Shown here piece by piece: positions 47,301-58,815 of a stretch of DNA of 64,000 bases. Made by a program: the position numbers and the translations under genes. Within the stretch, counting starts at the first letter, position 1. Each line of letters opens with the position of its first letter. The DNA comes from Escallonia rubra (Eukaryota; Streptophyta; Magnoliopsida; Escalloniales; Escalloniaceae), in assembly GCA_033065855.1 (NCBI GenBank), contig JAVXUO010001091.1, forward strand, positions 62,001-126,000, given 5' to 3'. Under the pieces are notes generated by a model. That model saw only the letters and a list, made by a program, of their open reading frames with translations, did not search any database and was not told the origin of the DNA.

Positions 47301-49839
47301 ATCAAAAGATGCACAGCCTTTTTTGCAAACCTAGGTGCCTTTGGAAGCAGCTCTAGAACCTCTGAACCTAGTACCAGTTCTACCCAAAAAGCAAGAAATA
47401 AAAAGAAGCCAATAGGCAAAGATGCAAAATGGACGCCCGGAAAACCAGCTCTAGAATCTATGAACCTACTATCAGTTGCACAAGCTGCATAAGCATCAGA
47501 TAACATAGTATAAGTAGATGACAAGGTTGAATAACGGGCTCTTGATAAGTCCCAAGTCCCAGCATCACAAGGTACTGCAGAAATACTTACGTTGGTACAT
47601 TGTAAGTGAGAGGTATAAGAGTGTTGGATGGATATCCAGCAACTGGCCCCATGAATGGATGGACAGGAACAGCATAAATGCCTGCTCCACCATTCATCTG
47701 TTCCTGGCCCTGCTGCAAAGGGAATAGCCCAGGAACCAGTGCAGGGTACATAATCGGGAACATCTGAAAATTACCATTTGGTGCAGCTGCAAATCCACAG
47801 AATGGTGTTGCCTGCGATAACGAGGAAAAAGTGATTAATACGCCACGAAGATGGTGCTCCCATAATGCCTTGGATATGTAGACATACGGTAGTGGCTCTT
47901 TGCTTTTAACAGGACAGAAAAAGTCAATAGTAGAAAAACAGCTCGCTCGCTTAAAACCTAAGAAGCACGGACACGGGTGCGGATACGGCATTTTTTAAAA
48001 ATTTAGGATACGGGTGCGGCGGGGATACGGCTTATTTTATAAATATTTTTTTAAGTATGTATACTTAGTATTTAATTTTTAAACAATTTAAATCTTAGTA
48101 ATCATAATATATGTGTTTGATATATGTAAAAAGATATTAATATTCCAACCAAATTAGTGAGTTTTTAAGTTTAATGGATTCTTTTGTAAATTTTAAAGCA
48201 TTCAACCAAATTAGTAAGAATTCGTTAAGTTTAATGGGTTATTTTATAAATATTAAAATTGTAGAACTGAACGTAATAAAGTTTTAGGTGGTATCACTTC
48301 TATTTCTTTAAATTACTGGGGTTGGTTTATGTAATAACTTAACAATTGGGGTCCTTAAAATAATAGTATAACAAAACTAATGTCAACAACTCAAAAGTCA
48401 AAAGATCAGAGACAACACATCGTCACCGATCGACTCTGGGGAAGACGGCGCTCGCCGCTCACCGCAGTGGGTCGCCGGGACTCGCCGCACGTGGCCGCCA
48501 CAGTGGATCGCCGGTGAGTCTCCTTCTCCTTCTCCTTCTCCTTCTCCTTCCTTCTTCTCCTTCTTCTTCTACTTCTTCTCTCCAGTGTCTCCTCTCAGAT
48601 TTCCGGTGGTCGCCGGAGTTCCCGATGGTGATAGATCTGAGCCGATACGCACCCGATCCGTACCCGGGATTTAAGAAATTAAAAAAAAAAAGAAAAAAAT
48701 TGTGGACACGCACCGGTGCCGCACCCGACGTGTATCCGGTGCCGGTGCTTCACCCTAAGTGCCGCACCGGTGCTTCATAGCTTAAAACTCTAGAAGGCAA
48801 GTTGGCTTTAACTTGAGAGAGGGAGATAGTTAGAATGGGCTCACTAAAATGCAGAAAAGCATTGCAGCAACTTTTCAAATCGGTAACAATGGAAGCCAAT
48901 TTCCAAAACCAAAAGCAACTTCACCGCTATATATCACGAACAACACATACAAAGTTTAAAAAATAAGCATGGTCCAAAGAGAATCATCAATATTAAGAAA
49001 TAAAGGTACACAAAGCCCAATATGTTATATACAATGTGCTCTTTTTAAATCATTAAAACTCATGACAATTACCAAGTCATGGCAAAATCCAACACTTCAA
49101 GTTCTTATAATTTGGAGTTCAAGTGTTTGTTTCGTACATTAGAATTCAGATACGATTTCTAGTTTTCTAGAAGTTCGACAGTTTATTTAAGATCTGCATG
49201 TGTGTGCAATGTGAGCTAAAAGACTTAAACTTGTACATTGAACCAAAAGCATTCAAAAATTGGTTAAGCTGTATAGCAGATATTTTCTATCTACTTCAAA
49301 CCCAGGCTAAATTTCAAAGAACTTCACTTCACTTCACATATCATAAATACATAATTAAATAACAAGCCCTCATGTATACAGCTCAAATCACTTGTCATCA
49401 CAAATTAATCTCCCACCCAAAAAACAATTCACACGTGAAAAACCATGTTAAAAGACCACACACTACAATTTCTTATGAACAACAGATTCACACGAAACAT
49501 CCCACGCAAGATTTTTTTTTAAATTCAACAAATTAATTGGACAAATCGTAAATGAATCAGAAACAAGAAACTGGCATTGACCAGTGAATTTTTTTTCACC
49601 CAGAGCAAAATAAAACCTTAAAAAAAGCACCCTGTGACGGATCTTTGTAGGGAACCCCAATCAAAAACAAAAAAAACCCATCTTCTAATATTGGGGAGGG
49701 AATATATACTATAACGAATGAGTGGTATGTTGAAAAATGAGAAATTGGAAACCTGGGGTTGCTTGGGGATGGCTTCTTCGGGTAAGTTACGGGATGAAGG
49801 CTGCTCGGATGTTGAGCTTGCTTCGGATTCTTCCGCCAT
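44356..49839 (-). CDS. HERP/HERPUD-like ER membrane protein
   Basis: Five exons (49839-49753, 47811-47591, 46229-45999, 45756-45611, 44552-44356) join in one 293-residue frame with good GT..AG sites and matched phases. The N-terminal part is acidic and Ser-rich (MAEESEASSTSEQPSS), then hydrophobic/Pro-rich (FPIMYPALVPGLFPLQQG). A Gln/Ala-rich stretch (QGQMGQQQQAAAPQRQ) leads to RRFQIQFQLDLLLMLKLAAVIFLF, DGSRQRLVLLMFFASLVYLYQTG: two adjacent membrane segments ending in a YQTG motif, as I recall for HERP proteins. An Ala/Pro/Asn-rich linker follows, and the C terminus holds another hydrophobic stretch (IVFGFITSLLPGF). HERP proteins act in ER-associated degradation. No ubiquitin-like domain precedes the membrane part, so function is a tentative inference; that the gene is real is well supported. 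Confidence 0.85.
47958..48779. mobile_element. MULE-type MITE in intron of the HERP-like gene
   Basis: An 822-bp element bounded by TAAGAAGCAC... and, inverted, TATGAAGCACCGGTGCGG. Flanks carry GCTTAAAAC on both sides (47949-47957 and 48780-48788), an exact 9-bp target duplication, as for Mutator-like elements. The ends are rich in GGGTGCGGATACGG-type motifs. An internal (CTT/TCC)n pyrimidine run lies at 48520-48575. No transposase. It sits in intron 1. Confidence 0.8.
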
Positions 49840-51044
49840 TGGAGCTCGCTGCAAAGAGGATGCAGAGTTTGTTGATGTATCGTAGATTTCTATTTGGTCT
49901 TTTTCTTTTCTTGACTTTTAAAGGGAACTTCTGCTACGTGTGTGTTTGTTGTGGCACCCAATCATATACTGCCACGCAATCGTAAACATTTCTCTGTACA
50001 AGGATTTCAGGAATCCATTCCACTTTTTATTTTATTTTTTTGGGGATAAATAAGAAAAAAATCGTTAAGCATAAACTGTCGCAGTTACATCATAATTTAT
50101 ATTATATCAAGACATTTATATGAAAGGCAATCACACGTCCATGACTTATATAATTATATACAGACAATACAAAAACAGGCTTTTAAGTGGTACAAAAGGT
50201 ATTTAAAGGTTTGTCAAAATACCGTTTTGTACTCAATCTTCTGATAAACCATGTAGGACACTAAAAGGTGAATTTCCTTCCGTTGCTCAGGTGCTACCTT
50301 ATCTACAAAAAAGGATTTGAAGTTTAACATTATAGAGTAAAAGTCAAAACAGGATTAGGGCCACGGTGTATTTATAAAATACCTGAAATTGTGTGAATTT
50401 GGACAGACACAACTATTGGGAAAAAACAGTTGCAACAGTTAAAAATAACTGCCAGAAAATTATTTGAAATAAATCAAATTTTGAATTTAAATAAATCACA
50501 CTTTTTCAGTAAAACTATTTTTTCGAAAATGCAAAATATTTTTAAAAAAAATAAGTCACGTTTTTCGCGACCGCGACTAAGTGTTAAGTACGTCTAAACT
50601 CGCGCACCCGCACGCTGGTAGCATGTAGACTAACACACTCTAATCTTACTACCAAGTACATTGTAAAAGCACATTTATCCTTATAAACCATTTTCAAAAC
50701 CCATTTTCAAGCATGTGGGACAAAAGAGTTTGTTTGTTTTCAAACAATTCACAAATCCAACAACCGCATCGACTTGCAAAGGACATAAGATTGTACCTCC
50801 ACAATTAAACCTACAATCTTATTTTCTCCGTAAGCAACCAAAGCCAACCGCAACACCACTCCCACACCCACGTACAAGTTTCAAGTGGTGAACCAAAGTA
50901 TTGCCAAAATTATCGATACACAATTACGTTGTTGAAAAGTTTTACTACTTTTTAATCTTACTTGTTAAATTCAAACATTTTTAAGGTGTATTCATGCTTT
51001 AATTGCACTTTGTTAACTTTGCAGTACAATTAAGCTGTAAACTT
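49840..51044. other. Upstream flank of HERP-like gene, intergenic
   Basis: Holds the 5' UTR and presumably the promoter of the minus-strand gene near 49840-50000. The rest is AT-rich with no recognised gene. Confidence 0.4.
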
Positions 51045-51620
51045 AGGGTCTATTTGACAAAGTTATAGTTTTTAGTTTTGGTTTTCTAAAAAAATAAAAA
51101 TCAAAACTAGTTGTGGTTTTTTTTTTTTAAAGAAAAAACGGATAGATGTTTGGTAAAAGCAGTTTTTGTTTTTGAGTTTTCTTTCAACTTTCTTTTTTTC
51201 CATTTCTCCTTAAATTCTCTTCTTCTCCAACAAAACCTCCAGTCAAGCATCGCCACCAAAATCGCACCATCGCCAGTTAGCACCACCACCAGTCAACACC
51301 ACAACCAAAATCGTGATCGTGGACGGCGCTGGGATTCTCAATCGTGGACGGAGCTGGGCTACTCGATCGTGGACGGAGCTGGTGTGGTCGTTTCGTTTTC
51401 TTTGAAATATAATTCAAAGCCGGTGAGGTTCTTCTCTTTATTGATTTTTCATTTTTACAGTTAAAATTGTACTTCAATAATATATATCATTTTTTCAGCA
51501 ACAAACTGAACTATTAAATTAAAAAGATAAAAATCCTTTGAAAATGAAGAGCATACGAATTAATTTTTTTGACAACACAACACTAAAATCAACAAAAAGG
51601 ACATCCAAACATAGCTGTAA
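51045..51620. mobile_element. Possible Tourist-like MITE
   Basis: The left end 'gggtctatttgacaaag' and right end, inverted, 'gctatgtttggatgtcc' resemble the short ends of Tourist/hAT-type MITEs. The target duplication was not resolved. A GGACGG(A/C)GCTGG motif is repeated three times around 51323-51380. Confidence 0.4.
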
Positions 51621-51779
51621 CTTTTGCCACTAGAACACTTCCAGCGACGATTTTGTAAAAGGTTGTGCAAAGAAAAGCATTGACAGGATCAGATGGAGCC
51701 TCTGTTTAAATACCCCGACAGTCCTATGCTCTTCTTCGTTTTGGACAGAAGAAGAGTGGAGTAGGTCTCGAGTTGCGCA

Positions 51780-54700
51780 ATGCCGGTGGATCAGGCCGAG
51801 CTAGACACCGAGCAGGTACTATTTAACGATTTAAAACATTGTTTGGTCTTTGATTTGTAACCTGAAATTGATAAAATGCAGATCATTTCACTTCCATAAT
51901 GTGATTTACATGATTTAGCCTCAGCTTTAACATTTGCTTCCATGCTAATGTGAAGTTCAATCTCTTGCTTGTCTATTCTATGAGATATGGATACTGCATG
52001 CACGCGTTCCATTCGATCTTCGTGAGTTCCTGACATAGATTACGCACTGAGTAAACATCGAATCATACTCAAAATAGCAATTGTAGATTATTTAAGTATG
52101 TTTGGTGATCTATTCTGGGAATTCGCAAAAAATCAAATGGGGAAAGTATGATGGAAAGAAGGGAGTATAACTAGCTCTAGAAGTAATGGCTTTTCGCGTG
52201 GCTAGTGGCAAATCGAGTTTGTGCTTTAGTTTCAAGGCTTGTGCTGTCCATCATGTGCAAGTGGGGCGACGAGGCTTGCCTCCTCGATGTTGCCTCAGCA
52301 TTGTACGATACTCGATGCAAGTTGTTGCGACATCCTTTGCCGTGGTGAATGTATCTGTTGCCTTAAAGTAAATTAGGAATCTTACGATTTGACCCAGCAT
52401 CCCGCCACACCGATGCCATTGGTAGACCCCCTACACACATGTGCTGTTGTGGCAACATTCTCTTGAGTCATAATCCTCCTGGAAATGCTTAAATTGTGCA
52501 TTTTTTTTGCAATCTGACATGCCACCTTCCATGAGTTAAGGCGGGAGGATTCACGTTAAGTTGCAGGACCACTTTGTTCTTGTTATATGCATATTCCCGC
52601 CATACTAATCAGTAGCTATTGAGGAGCACTGTGACACATATAAATACCAGCCCTTTCTGGTGGCCATTTCCCCAAACATGAACTCCATTTTTAGTAGAGC
52701 TTGTTATTGTGATATCAAACATTCAAAGTTTGAGCAGTGTCCACTGCAGACACCAAGGGGTTCTAGGTTTATGTTGTTGAAGTTGTAAATCACTGGTAAC
52801 ATTTAGTCATTCCGAGAGATGCACTTACTATAATCTTGTCTATGTTTAAGGTTTTGAAGAGGGATATCCCATGTGAGACCTACATGACAATGGAGCTGAT
52901 TTCAGGAACAGGCCTTCAAATGTTGAAGCGTTATGCTAAAAAGTCTAAAAGCTACAGAGAGCAGTTTCTGGATGATGTAATCACTCTTTTTTCTCTTCCT
53001 TCATGAACCGTGATCCCGGTGTTCCTATTTATCTACTTCTCTTACCTCTTTACAAGTACAAGGATATTTCAATAAGCATAAAGTAAACTATAACTTATGA
53101 ACATCGTGTGACGTCAATTATTGCTTCAACGAATTTCAGTTTTCGCAAATAGATAGCATCTTCAGGTATCTACTTCATTAACGGATAGACGGGCAGGTAT
53201 TACGTTGGTAATAGCAGTATGTAGCTTCTTATTGAATGTTATGATATGTTTGGTTGAAGACTTTTTAAGCAACTTCGAGTAGTATTGAGGTAATAGGTGC
53301 TTTTATTGGTTCTCATTTTCCCCTTGGATAGTGAATACTCTGTAGTTTACACGTAGAACATATTGTGATATCTCATTATGAACCCTTTCATGTGTCTGAT
53401 CAGTTTTCTTTGCTTAAAATTTCTTATTTTTCTACTTTAATAATATTTCTGTTCTTCTTCATTCATATCTTTTGAGGTGTCATCCCATCTTTCATACTAG
53501 GTGGCAAGTTGGATGGTTTCATTTAATCCTACACTGCTACTTGATAAGCACTATTCAATTAGAATAAAGATAATTAGTTTGGTTAAAATCAAGTGATGCA
53601 AGCCACTGTTACAGGATAAGCCAACTCCAGCATATGTTCATGCATTTGTTTGCGTTCTTTCTGACGTATGACATATCCAAGGAAGACACGGTGAAATATG
53701 TGCCGGCTTTAACTGATGAAACGCTTACAGGTAAACCAGGAAAAAGGGATTTCAGCTTTCAGCTTCCTGTTTAGGTGTTAGGTAACTGAGCTCTTATTCA
53801 TTGCCTTGGCAGCAAATCCAAAAAAAGCCAGATTATGCCACGACAAGTGTCTTGCAAATGAAGATACTTATGAGCTGTCTTCAAGGTATGGATCTTTCTT
53901 AAATCTCTGATTTGTGTATTTGTTAGAGATACCTTGATCTGCATAAAACTATTGCACTTCAATATAAAATCAGTTGGCCAGACAAGATTGTCGGAAGTAA
54001 CTTAATGATTGCTTAGAACAGGTTCTACAGAAGCAGCGATCGTGTTTTTTTTTTTCATAATTCAATCTCGTGGTGCCAAAAGGGTGCCCATCAAAGTAAT
54101 GACCTCATATACCCTCTTTCCCTTCCCCGGAGAGAACAAAAGGAAAGAATAGGAAAGCAAGGTTGTTTATTTTCACAAAGCTTGGCAATAGTCAAATAGG
54201 GGGCACGCTCTGTGGATTTTTTCATCTTCTATGTGGTACAGCAAAGGTGCTCATTTCTCCAGCAGATAGTTCTTTCCGAGTTAATTAACTTTGATGATTA
54301 TATAGAGTATTTTGGTAGTTATACGTCTCGAATTGTGTCATGGTTCCCCCGGCCTGTGCTCCGGTTATGCAATTTATAACAAGAAGGGAATCATATCTAA
54401 GTAATGCACGTGTTTTGTTGGGCGTCTCTTTCCTTATCGTCTAATAGAACCCTTCATTGGCCAAACCCTAATTCCAACTTAATTGTTAGTATGCACAGTA
54501 AGTAGAAGTATACTTACTACTGTCCTGACATTTGTGCCTCATTATTAGTGTCGAACTCGACTCATTGACATGGGAGACTTTTGGATGCCCCTTGAGTAGT
54601 AGATAGGTGTGTGTTTCCTTGTCATATGAGCTCGGGTACGTCTTGTTGGGCCTAGCTTGAAGGCATGCTAATTACAGTTCATCCGATAATCACCTTCTTC

Positions 54701-57201
54701 TGTACTGCCTTCTATAAGTGCATTAGTCCGCAAAAATGGATGTTTCATCAGAGATTTCCTGACTTAAACTTGATGCAGCCTCTAATTCCTTTAGGCCTTA
54801 TTTAGTATAATCTAGGATTTGCACGGCCCGTCTAATCTTGAGAGGCTACTTGCACCCGTGCCCTCTTTGGCTGTTATCTAGATCCCCAACCTTCGATATG
54901 TGTTTTTCTTGATCACTCTTAATCTTGATTTTGGCTGTTCTTCTTAGGATCTATTGAAGGCTCTAAATCAACTAGAAAAAGGACTGAAACATAACATTAA
55001 GAAATTGAGTTGTTTTGAAAAGTATAAGCAGGAAGCTCATATCGGCCATTTTGAGTGGTCTCCTATGCACAAAGATCCAACAGTTTGGCGTGAGAGCATT
55101 ACAAACTTTGAAGACATGAATTTTGAGGTATAACTTGAGCCCTCTGAGCAATTGTTTCTGCTATGGAGAGTAAACTGATCATTAACTTCAACTGCCCAAA
55201 AGTGATCTACTTTTGAACTAACTTTTGAAAAACACAGGTGATCACCCTCCACCCAGATACATATATTGATGCTACAATAGATAAATTAGTAGATCACTTG
55301 CATGTATTTACTTTGTAACTAATGTTTCCTAGCTTCTGTTTTTTCTCTAACTTAATATGTGTGTACAGAAAGTCTGAGCCACTAAAAGATATTCAATCCA
55401 ATAGTATTGGAGGCTAATGAGTACATATTACATGGTTGGTAAGCTCAGCTGTGAAAGCAATTAGTGTACTGGGTCAATGGGTCACCAGTTAATTGTTGGC
55501 TTAACTGGTTGGACAGTGACGCAGTCAATAGTGTTTTATAATGCATAAATTACAACTTTTGAGAAACCTAAGATATTTATGCATGTCATAAATGATCGTA
55601 ATGTTAGTAATAGTCATGCATATAAATGGCTAAGAAATTCAGCCGCTTTGATTAGCGTGTGTATGATGTAATGACCCATGATTGCATCCCCTATCCTTGG
55701 AGGAATTTCTAGTAGACTTATGGAAGAAAAGTGCTTTTCTAATAGTTGATCTTTTTATCTCGTGTCTCGTACTTTTATGAAGAAACCACCCCGCATTCTA
55801 CAGAATTTATGAAAAGCATGCTTTAGATTGTTTATAGGCAAAAGTCCAGGGTGTTGGACTGGTCAATAGACCCGCATATCCTACTGAAAATGAAATTTGG
55901 ATACCTTTACTGCATATGAAACCTATTGAATACCTTTTCTGAAGATTTATTACGAAATAGTGAAAATAGTGATGCAATATGCTTTTTGTTGTTCTATTGA
56001 TTATTAGACACTTTCAGTCTGTCCAGGGGTTGATTTTGGTGGAATGCATCGTGATAAAAAATTAGATATGAATGTTTTGCAATGTGTGCCAATGTTTTGG
56101 ACATAAGAAATACCAACCTAGCTGTAGTTGAAGCACGAGGAGGAGATAAGATGTAGGTCCCCTTCGACCACTTCAGATTTCAATTTCTAGAGATGTCCTA
56201 CAGGTTTCTGGTACAGTTTTTCTAGAACTTCTAGGGATCCCACGTTAAAAATGTGTCTTAGTTTTCTACAGTCTCAACATCATTGGAACACATGTTACAT
56301 AGCTTATCCACTGATCTTGCGGCAAAAGATTGTAACTGGGTCGCTGAGAGCTTTGCATGTGGGAACTTATAAGCGAGACGCACCTGAACTGAACTCATTA
56401 AAGGTTTGTCCCACTTATCTGGAGATGACTACTATAATCCAATTTGACCACCCACTTTGTGGACAACTACATCTTCAGTTAAACCATGAAGATTCACGAG
56501 TTCGAAGGCCCTTCTCTGTCAAATGTGAAAGTCATAACTATTGGTGCAAAGCTCTTGCTCAAAAACCTTTAGAAGGAATCAGATGGCAGTTCTTCACCCG
56601 CACCCATAACTCGGTTAGATCTAAGATATTGCATACTATTAATTCTCCCTCTGCCTCTTTAAAACGGACCTCCTTTCACTTTTTGGTATTTTTCCTGAGA
56701 AAGGGACTAGCTTTTAAAATCACCCAATGGTTTTATACCCTTGTTACATTGATAAAGGTGAGGAAACTGAAAACCACAATGAGTTGAGATGGTCAAATTA
56801 TACCTTTTGTTTGAGGGACTGGGGGAGTAATGCTTTTGACTTGCTGGAGTCTTAGTTCCTTGTCGTGCTCGATCATTTCCTTCTGAGTTGACTGAAGAAA
56901 ATATTTTTTCCCATGGATCAATATGAAGTTAATTGACAACGGTGTTCTAGGTCTTAAGGGTCCTCGTTGCAGTACTGGACAAGTCGGATGATTCAAGGGC
57001 GCTAATCGTTGCTTCTTTAATCTCTCTCAGTTCATTCAGTACCATATTCCTGCTGGGCGGACAATAGTGACAGATCTGAAACCCAAGGGGCGCGTCATGA
57101 AATTGATGAACCATGAGGAATGCAGAGGTCACAAAAAATGCCTTGCTGCCATTCAGAGGCTCATCCTAGGTGCCAAGTATGCAAGTTTTTTGCAGATTTA
57201 A
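51780..57201 (+). pseudogene. VHA-H: V-ATPase subunit H, non-processed pseudogene
   Basis: Exons with correct splice sites encode pieces of vacuolar ATPase subunit H, the regulatory subunit bridging V1 and Vo: 51780-51815 (MPVDQAELDTEQ), 52851-52976 (VLKRDIPCETYM...LKRYAKK), 53615-53730 (PTPAYVHAFVCVLSD...), 53813-53885 (ANPKKARLCHDKCLANEDTYE), 54948-55127 ([14 protein letters not shown]...KYKQEA...WSPMHKD) and 56951-57201 (VLRVLVAVLD...QFIQYH...RVMKL-NHE...[16 protein letters not shown], then TAA). The middle, roughly residues 119-299 of ~441, is missing between 53885 and 54948. Frameshifts are visible near 53665 and 57020, and a compensating pair near 57117 and 57150. Introns are kept, so it arose by DNA duplication and not retroposition. 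The intact parent lies outside the window. Confidence 0.88.
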
Positions 57202-58315
57202 CTACTGCCATGGAAATTTATGTTGTACCAGATTGCCTTTAGTGTAGTGTCTTAAGTGAAATAATGTGAAAGCTGGCTGTTTACGAGTTACACGGTTATA
57301 GTTCTTCTTTCTCCAGCTATATGCTTTTGAACAAAGTATTATGCTTGCACTATATTTGAGAATCAAATATATTATTGTGTTTTCTGCTGAAGTAGTTGTT
57401 TCTCCATTCGTGTTATGTACTCGTTCCCGTTATATGCTTGTAGAATTTCCTCGGGCAAGATGGAGGGCAGGATCACAATGCCTAATTGTTAGTGCATATA
57501 GTCTGGTCACCCCTCCTCGTAACAATCTCCTCTAGGAACACTCCTGAGGCAGCGGCTGGACGCTAGCTGAGGAAGAAATAATTGGAGCAAGATTCTTGAT
57601 AAGTGAATAGCTCGAACTGTGAGTGAGGATGATGCTTTGCTTGAGGGGTCTTGTGAGTTTTTGGATTGACTGCGATGTTTTACATATGCTAATGACTCTA
57701 AAGGCGTGAAGTTGAGGATGATGAATGCCTTCGATTCACAAATGAAAAGGCTTTGAAGTCGCGGCGACTGTCAATTAATGGCATCAGGGTGGGGCGGAGT
57801 TATAGGGCAACCCGGACTTTTCCTAATGCAATTGTTTGCCCGCTCATATTCGATCGAACGGTCCCCGGAACAAGACGTTACATCCAACGGATTGGAGGTC
57901 CGTTAGACCATGCAAACGGGCTTTCTTCAACACTAGCCATAAGAATTTCCGGCATGGTTGCATGGGCAAAGTTGGGGATTTAGTGACGCTTTTGTCTCGT
58001 GACGAATGTGTAGCCTTTTGCAGTAAAAAAATCACCGGCAACCGCTTTTCAGGCTGCAAATTTTCAAAAGTCTCGACTCCAACAACCAAACTAGATTGGT
58101 GGCAAAGCACCAAATTAATCATTTGCTGAAGGCATCTTAAGAAAGGCAATTTATTCTTTTAAAATCTTGGTTTGAAGCAGAAGGTAGTCAAAGAGTGTGG
58201 CTCTCCACTCATAGAGGTCCACATCAAGTCTAATTGTTTATCTTTGTCATCCAAGTTAATCATTATTTCTCACTTACTTAATTTGTTTATCATTTTTGTT
58301 CTTTTCTTTTCTTTC
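57202..58315. other. 3' flank of the VHA-H pseudogene
   Basis: Several overlapping short frames on both strands (57753-58149) lack recognisable motifs. No gene called. Confidence 0.4.
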
Positions 58316-58815
58316 TAGTGTAAATTTCAGTTTTGGCCCTCATAACTTTGCATAAATATGTTCTCTAAGTGGTTCTTCATGCTTAAAAAGTTCTCCATTT
58401 GTCCTTTAGGTTAAGTGATTAGGCCGTTAACTCCGTTAAATCAATTCATTCGATGGTTTGACTAGGGGTGAACACGAAAAATCATCGCAATGGGTCCAAA
58501 AATTATACTAAGAATATTTGAAATACTTCAAAACCTGACCGAAAAACGTGAAAATTCACAAACAAATGTGTTGTGATTAACAACCAACTGAAAAAGGGAT
58601 TTTGTTTTATGTTCTTCTTGTATTTGGTTTATGTTTTGTTTAAGTTCTTGGCTTTTATTTTACACTTTTACCGCTCAGACAAACCAAGCAAAGAGGATGG
58701 TGACCATTTTGTAGACATAACTAAGATAAGATTGTAGGAGTAACGGAACTTTTAAAAAATGAGGGACCATTTAAAACGTCCTACAAACTTAAAGGACCAA
58801 ATCTAAAATTTACCA
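58316..58815. mobile_element. MITE-like element with GTAAATTT ends
   Basis: Left end 'gtaaatttcagttttggccc' and right end, inverted, 'ggtaaattttagatttggtcc' form a ~28-bp imperfect terminal inverted repeat of a type frequent in plant non-autonomous MULEs. Non-coding, ~490 bp. Target duplication not clear. Confidence 0.6.

Noticed and set aside
51045-51477. Frames at 51107-51477 as possible first exons of a gene
   Set aside because: The region has MITE-like ends and GGACGG-type internal repeats, and no downstream exon continues either frame.
56251-56787. 178-codon plus-strand ORF
   Set aside because: Lies wholly within an intron of the VHA-H pseudogene, shows no recognisable domain and has no splice or context support.
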